Below, one piece after another: positions 1 to 6,005 of a stretch of DNA of 6,754 nt. The position numbers and the translations under genes were made by a program. Under the pieces are notes generated by a model that saw nothing but the letters and a program-made list of their open reading frames with translations, searched no databases and was not told where the DNA came from. Positions within the stretch are counted from its first letter, which is position 1. Each line of letters begins with the position of its first letter. The DNA comes from Candidatus Gastranaerophilales bacterium. Lineage in GTDB: Bacteria; Cyanobacteriota; Vampirovibrionia; Gastranaerophilales; Gastranaerophilaceae. The stretch lies in the NCBI GenBank assembly GCA_003150395.1, contig QAMI01000006.1, forward strand, positions 32,829-39,582, read 5' to 3'.

Positions 1-66
1 TAGGAGATTCGAACTCCTGACCCCCTGCGTGCAAAGCAGGTGCTCTACCAGCTGAGCTAAACCCCC
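1..66 (-). tRNA. tRNA-Ala (anticodon UGC), 3' end cut by window edge
   Basis: Read on the minus strand from 66 down to 1, the sequence folds as a standard tRNA. It has a 7-base acceptor 5' strand (GGGGGTT, 66-60), bases T8 and A9, D-stem GCTC/GAGC with an 8-base loop containing GG, and anticodon stem CCTGC/GCAGG around loop TTTGCAC. A 5-base variable region follows, then T-stem AGGAG/CTCCT around TTCGAAT. The anticodon TGC (positions 33-31) specifies alanine. All 66 bases from position 1 to position 66 of the standard numbering are present. Only the first base of the 3' acceptor strand is visible (A66 pairing T7). The remaining acceptor bases, including the partner of G3 that would form the alanine G3:U70 identity pair, lie outside the window, as does any CCA end. 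Confidence 0.97.
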
Positions 67-189
67 ACGAGTTCTATTTATTTACTTGTCACAATATTTA
101 TTTTACATGCTGATTTTTTTTTGTAAAGTCCCTTTTTTAATTTTTGTTATTTTTTATCTCTTTTTAACTTTATATGTTAGTATATTTTA

Positions 190-960
190 ATGAAACTGCT
201 TATAATCTTATTAATTTTCATAATCTGGGTTGTATTCATTGAACCGTACATTTTAACGGTCAAAACAGTAAAAATTCAGGATCCACAGCTTGCCGGCTTA
301 AAAATCGTTTTTGCAACTGACCTTCATTACAAAAAATACGAAAAATTCCGCCTCAAACGCGATGTTAAAAAAATCAACGCGCAAAATCCAGACATCATTC
401 TTCTCGGCGGAGATTTCGTAAACGGCCACAAACAAGGCAGCGCGCTTGATTATGATGTAATCGGCGGGGAACTCGGCAAACTCAATTCAAAATATGGAAC
501 GTTTGCTGTTCTTGGAAATCACGATGTCTGGCAAAATGCGGCTGAAATCTCAGAAAATTTAAAGAAAAACAATGTTACTGTTTTGAACAATTCCAGCGCC
601 AAAGCCGGCAAAGTTTATATCGCGGGCGTTGAAGATTTACAAACACAAAACCCCGATATCGAAAAAGCGTTAAAAAACACAAAACAGCCGGTAATCCTTC
701 TTACTCACACGCCTGATGTGATTGAAAAAGTGCCGGAAAATGTTAATCTTACTCTTGCCGGACATCTTCATGGCGGTCAGGTGAATTTTCCGTTTCATGG
801 AGCAATTACGGCGCCGTCAAAATATGGAACTAAATATGCATACGGAATGTTTGATGTCAAAGGGCGCAAACTTTTTGTTTCACGCGGAATAGGAACAAGC
901 ATTTTACCAATCAGATTTCTTTGCCCGCCTGAAATTGTTGTGATTGAGTTTGAAGAATGA
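190..960 (+). CDS. Membrane-anchored metallophosphoesterase (YkuE/YaeI-like)
   Basis: A 256-residue protein of the calcineurin-like metallophosphoesterase superfamily, which hydrolyses phosphoester bonds with a two-metal centre. Residues 1-20 are a hydrophobic stretch with one lysine at position 2, best read as an uncleaved N-terminal anchor placing the catalytic domain outside the inner membrane. Family motifs appear in order: D44-L-H46, GGD75, GNHD (N100, H101, D102), H173 in LTHTPD, and GHLHGGQ with H192 and H194. This is a complete metal-ligand set, so the enzyme should be active. GHxHGGQ and the N-terminal anchor are typical of the YkuE/YaeI branch; some relatives act on UDP-diacylglucosamine or other lipid-linked phosphates, but the substrate cannot be read here. 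The start is secure in frame because a TAG at 178-180 closes the frame upstream. No Shine-Dalgarno sequence precedes it. It is a single gene, convergent with the efflux cluster, and has no evident functional link to it. Confidence 0.9.
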   Translation: MKLLIILLIFIIWVVFIEPYILTVKTVKIQDPQLAGLKIVFATDLHYKKYEKFRLKRDVKKINAQNPDIILLGGDFVNGHKQGSALDYDVIGGELGKLNSKYGTFAVLGNHDVWQNAAEISENLKKNNVTVLNNSSAKAGKVYIAGVEDLQTQNPDIEKALKNTKQPVILLTHTPDVIEKVPENVNLTLAGHLHGGQVNFPFHGAITAPSKYGTKYAYGMFDVKGRKLFVSRGIGTSILPIRFLCPPEIVVIEFEE

Positions 961-971
961 GGGAAAAAAGG

Positions 972-2531
972 TTACCGCTCCGCTTTCTTCGTCTTTCTCA
1001 TCAATAACAATAACGGGATGGCTGCCAAACAAAGCACACCGAAAATTCTGAACGAATCAATAAACGCCCACAGCGTTGACTGTTTTACAAGCTGGCCGTA
1101 CATTGAATATTGCGCCATGTACTGTGAAACCGCCTGCTCTGTATATGCAGCAAGTGCACCCGCTGTTGATTGGACTCTTTCTAGAAAAACAGGATTCAAA
1201 TCATGCAATTTGCCAACCATCATGTACTGGTGAACCTGAGCAAAACGCGTAAGCATTGTGGCAACAAGTGATGTTCCGATTGCGCTTCCTATATTCTTAA
1301 GCAAATTCTGAATTCCCGTTGCGTTTGTCATTTGTTCATTTCTTAAAGTATCAACAGACAAGTTCATAATCGGAACCATTGAAAGTCCCATGCCAATACC
1401 CATTACAAAGTTAGGAATTGCAATATTCATGTTAGAAATTTGCAGATTTAATGACCCGAACGCAAGAGTTGAACCTCCAAGAAGAGATAAACCTACAGCT
1501 ACCAGAATTCTGTTATCAATTTTGTTGGATAAAGTTGCAGTCAAAAGCATTGCCGTCATACTTCCAAGGCCTCTTGGCATCATTGTTGCGCCGCTTAAAA
1601 ATGCTGTATAACCGAGCATACTTTGCAAAAATTGCGGCAATATAGCAAGCGAAGCATATAAAACCGCCTGAATTACAACGGAAATAATTGTTCCGGCAGA
1701 AAAGTTTCTATCCTTAAAAACAGACAAATCAATAAGCGAGTCTTTATTAGTCAATTGCGAATGGAAAAACAAAATACATGCAATCACCGACACGCCAAAT
1801 GTCCAGCAAATCCATGTTGCATTAAACCAGTCAGCATTATTACCTTTATCAAGCACGGTTTGAAGGGTTACGAGCCACACAGTAAGATAAAAAAATCCTT
1901 TACCGTCAATTTTTACATTTTTTTGTTTTCTGGCATACGGCGGATCTTCAAGAAGTTTATGACAAAGCAAAGCCGCAGCACAACCGAAAGGAACATTTAT
2001 ATAAAAAATCCATGGCCAGGTCCAGTTATCAGTAATCCATCCGCCCAAAACAGGTCCCACAATTGGTGCAAGAATTACGCCCATCCCGAAAACAGACATG
2101 GCAAGCCCGCGTTTTTCTTTCGGAAAAGCCTCAATCATTACCGCTTGTGAGATAGGAAGAATTCCTCCGCCGCCAAAGCCCTGCAAAATTCTGGCAAAAA
2201 TCATAAATTCTATATTTTTTGCCATGCCGCAAAGCATTGAAGCGATTGTAAACATTAAAATACTTATAATAAAAAAGTTTTTACGTCCGAAAACTTTACC
2301 GAAAAAATCAACAGCCGGAATTACAATTCCCGCTGCAATCAAGTAACTTGTCAAAATCCACATAGATTCATCACGCGTTGCAGAAAAGCTTCCAGCCATA
2401 TGAGGCAATGCCACGTTTCCAATTGTTCCGTCCAGAACATATATGAAAACAGCAAGCATTACCGGTATAATCATTATCCAGGGGTTAACTTTTGGGGTCC
2501 ATACTTCTTGTTCTTTTATTTGTTCAGACAT
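972..2531 (-). CDS. emrB: EmrB-type MFS multidrug exporter (DHA2 family, 14 TM), distal copy
   Basis: A 519-residue inner-membrane drug:proton antiporter of the DHA2 (14-TM) branch of the major facilitator superfamily, full length for EmrB. Visible signatures are the TM1 motif around L33-D34-G35-T36 followed by NVALP, motif A G78-KVFGRK-84, R114 in ARILQG (motif B), the antiporter motif C APIVGPVLGG (155-164) and WxFYINVP (174-181). LDKG...DWF at 227-235 also matches E. coli EmrB. A polar segment at about 430-485 is the expected loop between TM13 and TM14. It is the last gene of the leftward cluster. Its RBS AAGGA (2541-2537) sits 5 bases before the start and abuts the stop codon of the preceding paralogue (11-base gap), so co-translation is likely. 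It should pair with the upstream EmrA adaptor and the TolC-type channel. It differs from the other copy by Gly35 where that copy has Glu. The drug range cannot be inferred. Confidence 0.95.
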   Translation of the reverse strand: MSEQIKEQEVWTPKVNPWIMIIPVMLAVFIYVLDGTIGNVALPHMAGSFSATRDESMWILTSYLIAAGIVIPAVDFFGKVFGRKNFFIISILMFTIASMLCGMAKNIEFMIFARILQGFGGGGILPISQAVMIEAFPKEKRGLAMSVFGMGVILAPIVGPVLGGWITDNWTWPWIFYINVPFGCAAALLCHKLLEDPPYARKQKNVKIDGKGFFYLTVWLVTLQTVLDKGNNADWFNATWICWTFGVSVIACILFFHSQLTNKDSLIDLSVFKDRNFSAGTIISVVIQAVLYASLAILPQFLQSMLGYTAFLSGATMMPRGLGSMTAMLLTATLSNKIDNRILVAVGLSLLGGSTLAFGSLNLQISNMNIAIPNFVMGIGMGLSMVPIMNLSVDTLRNEQMTNATGIQNLLKNIGSAIGTSLVATMLTRFAQVHQYMMVGKLHDLNPVFLERVQSTAGALAAYTEQAVSQYMAQYSMYGQLVKQSTLWAFIDSFRIFGVLCLAAIPLLLLMRKTKKAER

Positions 2532-2542
2532 ATTTTTCCTTA

Positions 2543-4108
2543 TTATTGTTTTTCAACAGAGCTTTTCTCACCCTTCAATAAAAACATAAAAGGGATAAGA
2601 ATAAAACAAGCTGTAGCAAAAATTTTAAATGTTGTCATATATGCGCATAAAGTTGATTGCTGCAAAAGTTGGTTATAAAGCATTTTACCAGCCATATAAG
2701 TTGCATTTAGCATGTCACCCGCCTGTGAAATAAAAGAAGACGCATACATACTTAAACGGTCTGAAAAAGCCGGATTTGTTTCAATCATTGATTTCACAAG
2801 ACCGTTCTGATGGACTTGTGAAAATCTTGATATCATCGTAGCAACAAGTGAAGTTCCTATTGCTCCGCCTATAGTTTGAAGCAAGTTTTGAAGCCCTGAA
2901 GCATTGGTCATTTGGTCATTTCTCAGGGTTATGCAGGAAAGCGTTTTAATCGGCATCATCGTAAATATCAAACCAATTCCGAAAACAAAGTTTGGAATTG
3001 CGATATTCATCGGATTAATCTGCAAATTCAACAGCCCCAGCATCCAGCCGCCCGCCGCAAGGCAAGCCAGCCCGACAAGTCCGTATGTTCTATATGTAAA
3101 CCTTCCTCCAAGAATACCAAATATTAAAAGAGCAAGCAATGCTCCGACTCCGCGCGGCATTATAGCTAATCCGCTTAAAAAGGAATCATATCCGAGCATA
3201 TATTGAAGCATTTGCGGCAAAATAGCCAGCGACGCCAGCAAAACAGCATTAATCATAATTATCATTGCAGTTCCGCAAAGGTAATTTGAATCTTTTAATA
3301 CATCAAGTTTTACAAGAGGATTTTTACCCTTAACCTGTGAATAAAAGAACATTATTCCACCCAAAACAGCAATTGCTGTAAGCCAGCAAATCCACGGAGC
3401 ATTAAACCAATCCGCATCATTACCTTTATCAAAAACAACCTGCAAAGGAATCAGCCAGATACAAAGCCACATAAATCCAAATTTATCAAGATGAACATTT
3501 TTTTGTTTACGTGCATATGGCGGGTCCTCAAGGAATTTTTTCGCTAAAGTTATACAAATAAACCCAACAGGCACATTTATAAAGAATATATACGGCCATG
3601 ACCAGTTTTCAGTAATCCATCCGCCCATTACAGGTCCCAAAATCGGGGCAACAATTACAACAAGTCCGAAAACTGCCATTGCTTTGTTTCGGCCTTCACC
3701 CGTGAAGCTTTCCATACAAACAGCCTGCGCCATAGGCATTAAACAGCCGCCGCCCATCCCTTGCAATGCGCGCGCCACTACAATCATTCCAATTGAATTA
3801 GAAATTCCGCATAAAAAAGAGGCTACTGTAAAAAGCAAAACTCCAAGCATGAAAAAGTTCTTTCTTCCTATAAATTTACAGAAAAAATCAATCATTGGAA
3901 TTACAATACTGCTTGCCATAAGATAACTTGTCAAAACCCAAATAGATTCCTGACTGCTGACCGAATATGATCCTGCGATATGAGGCAAAGCAACATTTGC
4001 GACTGTTTCGTCAAGCGCATACATAAAGGTCGCAAGCATTACCGGTAAAATCATTAACCAAGGGTTGCCTGACGGTTTCCATTCCTGAATTTGTTCTTGT
4101 TCTGACAT
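2543..4108 (-). CDS. emrB: EmrB-type MFS multidrug exporter (DHA2 family, 14 TM), proximal copy
   Basis: A 521-residue DHA2-family drug:proton antiporter, paralogous to the gene directly downstream; by eye about half the residues are identical along the whole length. Motifs are L32-D33-E34-T35 then NVALP in TM1, motif A with C77-KFIGRK-83 (the usual leading Gly is Cys), R113 in ARALQG, motif C APILGPVMGG (154-163) and FFINVP (175-180). Both copies share the unbroken string LEDPPYARKQKNV after TM6 (193-205 here) and a KGN-DADWFNA segment before TM7. The extra acidic residue Glu34 beside the conserved TM1 Asp is absent in the other copy and could alter substrate or proton coupling, which is inference. 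RBS AAGGA (4118-4114) lies 5 bases before the ATG. It follows emrA on the same strand after a 187-base spacer, so it may be cotranscribed or have its own promoter; I found no convincing one. Confidence 0.95.
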   Translation of the reverse strand: MSEQEQIQEWKPSGNPWLMILPVMLATFMYALDETVANVALPHIAGSYSVSSQESIWVLTSYLMASSIVIPMIDFFCKFIGRKNFFMLGVLLFTVASFLCGISNSIGMIVVARALQGMGGGCLMPMAQAVCMESFTGEGRNKAMAVFGLVVIVAPILGPVMGGWITENWSWPYIFFINVPVGFICITLAKKFLEDPPYARKQKNVHLDKFGFMWLCIWLIPLQVVFDKGNDADWFNAPWICWLTAIAVLGGIMFFYSQVKGKNPLVKLDVLKDSNYLCGTAMIIMINAVLLASLAILPQMLQYMLGYDSFLSGLAIMPRGVGALLALLIFGILGGRFTYRTYGLVGLACLAAGGWMLGLLNLQINPMNIAIPNFVFGIGLIFTMMPIKTLSCITLRNDQMTNASGLQNLLQTIGGAIGTSLVATMISRFSQVHQNGLVKSMIETNPAFSDRLSMYASSFISQAGDMLNATYMAGKMLYNQLLQQSTLCAYMTTFKIFATACFILIPFMFLLKGEKSSVEKQ

Positions 4109-4144
4109 GTTGTTCCTTTTTTGGGTTTTATTTAAAAGTATGTG

Positions 4145-4168
4145 AATAAGTAAATAGGTAAATAAGTG
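4145..4168. repeat. Three 8-bp tandem units AATARGTR
   Basis: The adjacent units AATAAGTA (4145-4152), AATAGGTA (4153-4160) and AATAAGTG (4161-4168) repeat with period 8. They lie in the spacer between the adaptor gene and the proximal transporter gene, 37 bases before the transporter start. No function is evident; this may be replication-slippage DNA or part of an untranslated leader. Confidence 0.75.
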
Positions 4169-4217
4169 CGTTACGTTTAGCTGAAATCTTCAAGTTTCAC
4201 AAATATCTATCTGTAAT

Positions 4218-4232
4218 AACTTAGAACTTTAG
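4218..4232. repeat. Direct repeat AACTTAG / AACTTTAG
   Basis: Two adjacent near-identical units, AACTTAG (4218-4224) and AACTTTAG (4225-4232), differ by one extra T. They lie in the same emrA-emrB spacer as two other short tandem repeats. On their own they would be unremarkable, and they are listed because they add to the repetitive character of that spacer. Confidence 0.5.
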
Positions 4233-4263
4233 CATCTTTGTGTCTTTTTATTTTGATATAGAC

Positions 4264-4284
4264 TTTTCACGTTTCACTTTTCAC
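4264..4284. repeat. Three 7-bp tandem units (GTGAAAM on the minus strand)
   Basis: TTTTCAC (4264-4270), GTTTCAC (4271-4277) and TTTTCAC (4278-4284) are contiguous heptamers; in the coding direction of the cluster they read GTGAAAA, GTGAAAC, GTGAAAA. They begin 11 bases past the emrA stop codon. A related GTTTCAC also occurs separately at about 4194-4200. Heptameric short tandem repeats are known from intergenic DNA of cyanobacteria, but three units are too few to classify. Confidence 0.75.
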
Positions 4285-4295
4285 TTCTTTCTTCC

Positions 4296-5306
4296 CTATC
4301 TCACTCTAACCTTTGGTACAACCGACATTCCAGGAATTATGTTATATTCGTTCGGGTCGACTTTTTCGGTAAAGACAATTTTAACAGGAATTCTTTGTAC
4401 AATTTTTACAAAGGAACCAACTGCGTTTTCAGGCGGGAAAAGACTTGATTTCGCACCGGAAGCGCGCTGAATACTGTCAATTTTGCCTTTAAAAACATGA
4501 TCCGGATATGTGTCAATTTTAATATCAACTTCCTGCCCCGGTTTCATGTGACGAAGCTGGTTTTCTTTAAAGTTTGCAACTACCCATACATCGTGTGGAA
4601 CTATTACAAACAAAGGAGTTCCTACATTTACATACATGCCCTTTTCAACACGTCTGTTTGAAACAGTTCCGCTTTGAGGCGCGTAAATATTTGTGTAAGA
4701 AAGATTAAGTTCAGCCTGGTCTTTCAAAGCTTTTGCTTCTTTCAAATCAGCGTCGGCAACTTTGTCATTTGACTGCGACAACAAAGCCTGTTCTGCCTGC
4801 GTCAAATTTGCAACGGCAGCATCATATTTCGCCTGAGCATTATCTAAAGTTTGTTTTGAAACAGCACCTTCTTTATAAAGGTTTGTGTACCTGTCCAAAT
4901 CTTTTTTTGCAACATCTATATTTGTCTGCTGAGCAGCAAACATTGCTTTTGCATTTTTTTGGTTAAGCAAAACTCTTTCATACCTTGCTTTTTTTTCGTC
5001 AAGTCTTGCTTTATAATCCGCGCTGTCAATTTTTGCAACAAGCTGACCTTCTTTAACCTGCTGGTTATCCGTAATATAAACATCTGTAATTTGACCGCTT
5101 ACACGGGGCGCAACCTGAACTGTTGTTGTTTCAACATACGCATCATCTGTTGATTGATACATCAAAGCGTCATGTATAAAAAATCCGCATGCTACTGCAA
5201 CAACTGCCCCAATTCCGATTGCTATAAATCTTTTACGCGGTTTATGAATTTTTGTTTCTTCGGTTTGAACATTTTGTTCTTCCATGTTTGTATTCTCTTC
5301 TGCCAT
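4296..5306 (-). CDS. emrA: EmrA-type periplasmic membrane fusion protein (HlyD family)
   Basis: A 336-residue adaptor that bridges an MFS exporter in the inner membrane to a TolC-type outer membrane channel. Residues 1-26 are a hydrophilic cytoplasmic tail ending in KPRKR, followed by one TM anchor at about 27-44. STDDAYV (52-58) is the hallmark at the start of the EmrA periplasmic domain. Then come the first half of the lipoyl domain (VAPRVSGQI to GQLVAKID, 65-94), a long Ala/Lys/Gln-rich alpha-hairpin coiled coil (about 95-200), the second lipoyl half (YAPQSGTV to LFVIVP, 208-237) and a beta-barrel (VVANFKENQ, PPENAVGSFVKIVQRIPV, about 240-313). The closing PGMSV (325-329) is typical. All domains are present, so it should work. 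RBS AGAGG (5317-5313) stands 6 bases from the ATG. The gap to the upstream regulator gene is 20 bases, implying one transcript. It is the only adaptor in the window and presumably serves both EmrB copies. Confidence 0.95.
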   Translation of the reverse strand: MAEENTNMEEQNVQTEETKIHKPRKRFIAIGIGAVVAVACGFFIHDALMYQSTDDAYVETTTVQVAPRVSGQITDVYITDNQQVKEGQLVAKIDSADYKARLDEKKARYERVLLNQKNAKAMFAAQQTNIDVAKKDLDRYTNLYKEGAVSKQTLDNAQAKYDAAVANLTQAEQALLSQSNDKVADADLKEAKALKDQAELNLSYTNIYAPQSGTVSNRRVEKGMYVNVGTPLFVIVPHDVWVVANFKENQLRHMKPGQEVDIKIDTYPDHVFKGKIDSIQRASGAKSSLFPPENAVGSFVKIVQRIPVKIVFTEKVDPNEYNIIPGMSVVPKVRVR

Positions 5307-5326
5307 TTTCTACCTCTTATTTTTGA

Positions 5327-5791
5327 TTATATATTTGTTTCAACTACTTTTTCCAGCTCAAGTCTGAAAGCTTTAAGAGTTTTCTGAACTCTTTCTACAT
5401 CTTCTGCATTAACTTTTTTAGTCACACTTTCAAAATATGTTCTAATTTTATTATTTATAGAATTTAATTCATTTAAACCTTTTTCTGTTATGCCCATTTT
5501 TTTTACGAGCCTGTTATTTTTCGTATCGATAAAACGTGTTATCAATCCTTGGCGCTCAAGATTGTCAAGAATTCTTCCGGTATTTGCACGGTCTTTCAAT
5601 ATCATTTTTGCCAAATCTCTCTGGCATATACCCGCATTTATAGAAACTGTATCAAGGGTTGCGTATTCATCCATTGAAATTCCAATATCCAGCTTTTTAA
5701 AAAGCTGCAAACCCAAAATCTTCATTAATCTTGATGTTTGTTCCAGTTCGTAATGTATGCTGTCTGTAAAATGTTTTATGCAATCTGTCAT
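5327..5791 (-). CDS. MarR-family transcriptional regulator
   Basis: A 154-residue protein of normal MarR length, first gene of the leftward cluster. It has N-terminal dimerisation helices (about 1-50), a winged helix-turn-helix with QRDLAKMILKDRANTGRILD (57-76) containing the recognition helix, and a wing at about 85-101. There D89-TKNN-R94 replaces the common DxRDxR, keeping the first Asp and last Arg. ITEKG follows as in the family, then C-terminal dimerisation helices. MarR proteins are dimeric, usually repressors that release DNA on binding small aromatic ligands or on oxidation. Cys4 and Cys56 are present, but a redox role is only speculation. Position directly upstream of emrA and divergent from the channel gene fits local control of the pump, as EmrR/MprA does in E. 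coli. The SD is weak (GGA at 5799-5797, 5 bases before ATG), consistent with low expression of a regulator. Confidence 0.93.
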   Translation of the reverse strand: MTDCIKHFTDSIHYELEQTSRLMKILGLQLFKKLDIGISMDEYATLDTVSINAGICQRDLAKMILKDRANTGRILDNLERQGLITRFIDTKNNRLVKKMGITEKGLNELNSINNKIRTYFESVTKKVNAEDVERVQKTLKAFRLELEKVVETNI

Positions 5792-5835
5792 TGATTTCCA
5801 ATATTTTTTATTATGTTAATTATTATTTTTATACT

Positions 5836-5869
5836 TTGTTGTAAAAAATATATGTTGCATTTACAACAA
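5836..5869. promoter_or_regulatory. Inverted repeat, candidate MarR operator
   Basis: TTGTTGTAAA (5836-5845) and TTTACAACAA (5860-5869) are perfect 10-bp inverted arms separated by 14 bases. A second, tighter palindrome lies inside: TGTTG (5853-5857) - 6 bases - CAACA (5864-5868), a 16-bp site of the size MarR dimers usually occupy. The element TGTTG thus occurs three times: direct at 5837 and 5853 (16 bp apart) and inverted at 5864-5868. It lies between the divergent regulator and channel genes. The right arm contains the probable -35 box of the channel promoter, so a bound dimer would block it. On the minus strand the left arm also reads TTTACA, a possible -35 for the regulator gene, but the downstream AATAAT (5824-5819) is only 15 bases away. 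Confidence 0.65.
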
Positions 5870-5888
5870 TATTATGCTAACATATGAT
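5860..5888 (+). promoter_or_regulatory. Probable sigma-70-type promoter of the TolC-family gene
   Basis: TTTACA (5860-5865, 5 of 6 consensus) and TATGAT (5883-5888, 5 of 6) are separated by the ideal 17 bases. Transcription would start near 5895 and leave an untranslated leader of roughly 110 bases before the ATG at 6006. The -35 box is embedded in the right arm of the inverted repeat, which argues for repression by the neighbouring MarR-family protein. In such AT-rich DNA chance matches are common; the two good boxes, exact spacing and operator overlap together support the call. Confidence 0.6.
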
Positions 5889-6005
5889 TATGAAAATTGC
5901 AAGTAGTTTTTTATAAGGCTTTAAAACATAATAAAATCACTAATTTAGACTTATAAAAACAAAAACTTGACAGGTGAAAAATATAAAATATTTAGAGGAT
6001 TTAAA

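Noticed and set aside
101..189. T-rich tracts (including nine T at 114-122) as a rho-independent terminator.
   Set aside because: No stable GC hairpin precedes the T-runs, and no gene reads into them from the left on the plus strand; the tRNA is transcribed away from them.
1..189. tRNA gene end as an integration site for a mobile island.
   Set aside because: The tRNA 3' end points out of the window, and there is no integrase, attachment repeat or other mobility gene in view.
1755..2346. Plus-strand ORFs of 131 and 82 codons inside the distal emrB.
   Set aside because: They run antisense to a full-length gene with intact motifs, and their translations look like random reverse-frame sequence.
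4240..4470. A 76-codon plus-strand ORF overlapping the spacer and the 3' end of emrA.
   Set aside because: It is mostly antisense to the well-supported emrA gene, has no RBS and no recognisable protein features; it appears to be a shadow frame.
5881..5886. CATATG palindrome beside the promoter as an additional regulator site.
   Set aside because: A 6-bp self-complementary word is expected by chance in such AT-rich DNA and does not resemble the TGTTG half-sites.
5884..5916. Ten-codon ORF starting ATGATTATG in the leader of the TolC-family gene, as a regulatory leader peptide.
   Set aside because: It begins within the predicted -10 box, before the expected transcription start, has no SD and no telling codon pattern.
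5967..5995. Perfect TTGACA (5967-5972) just upstream of the TolC-family start as a second promoter.
   Set aside because: The only -10-like hexamer at suitable distance, TATTTA (5989-5994), matches 3 of 6 and overlaps the ribosome binding site; a start there would make the message leaderless despite its good SD.
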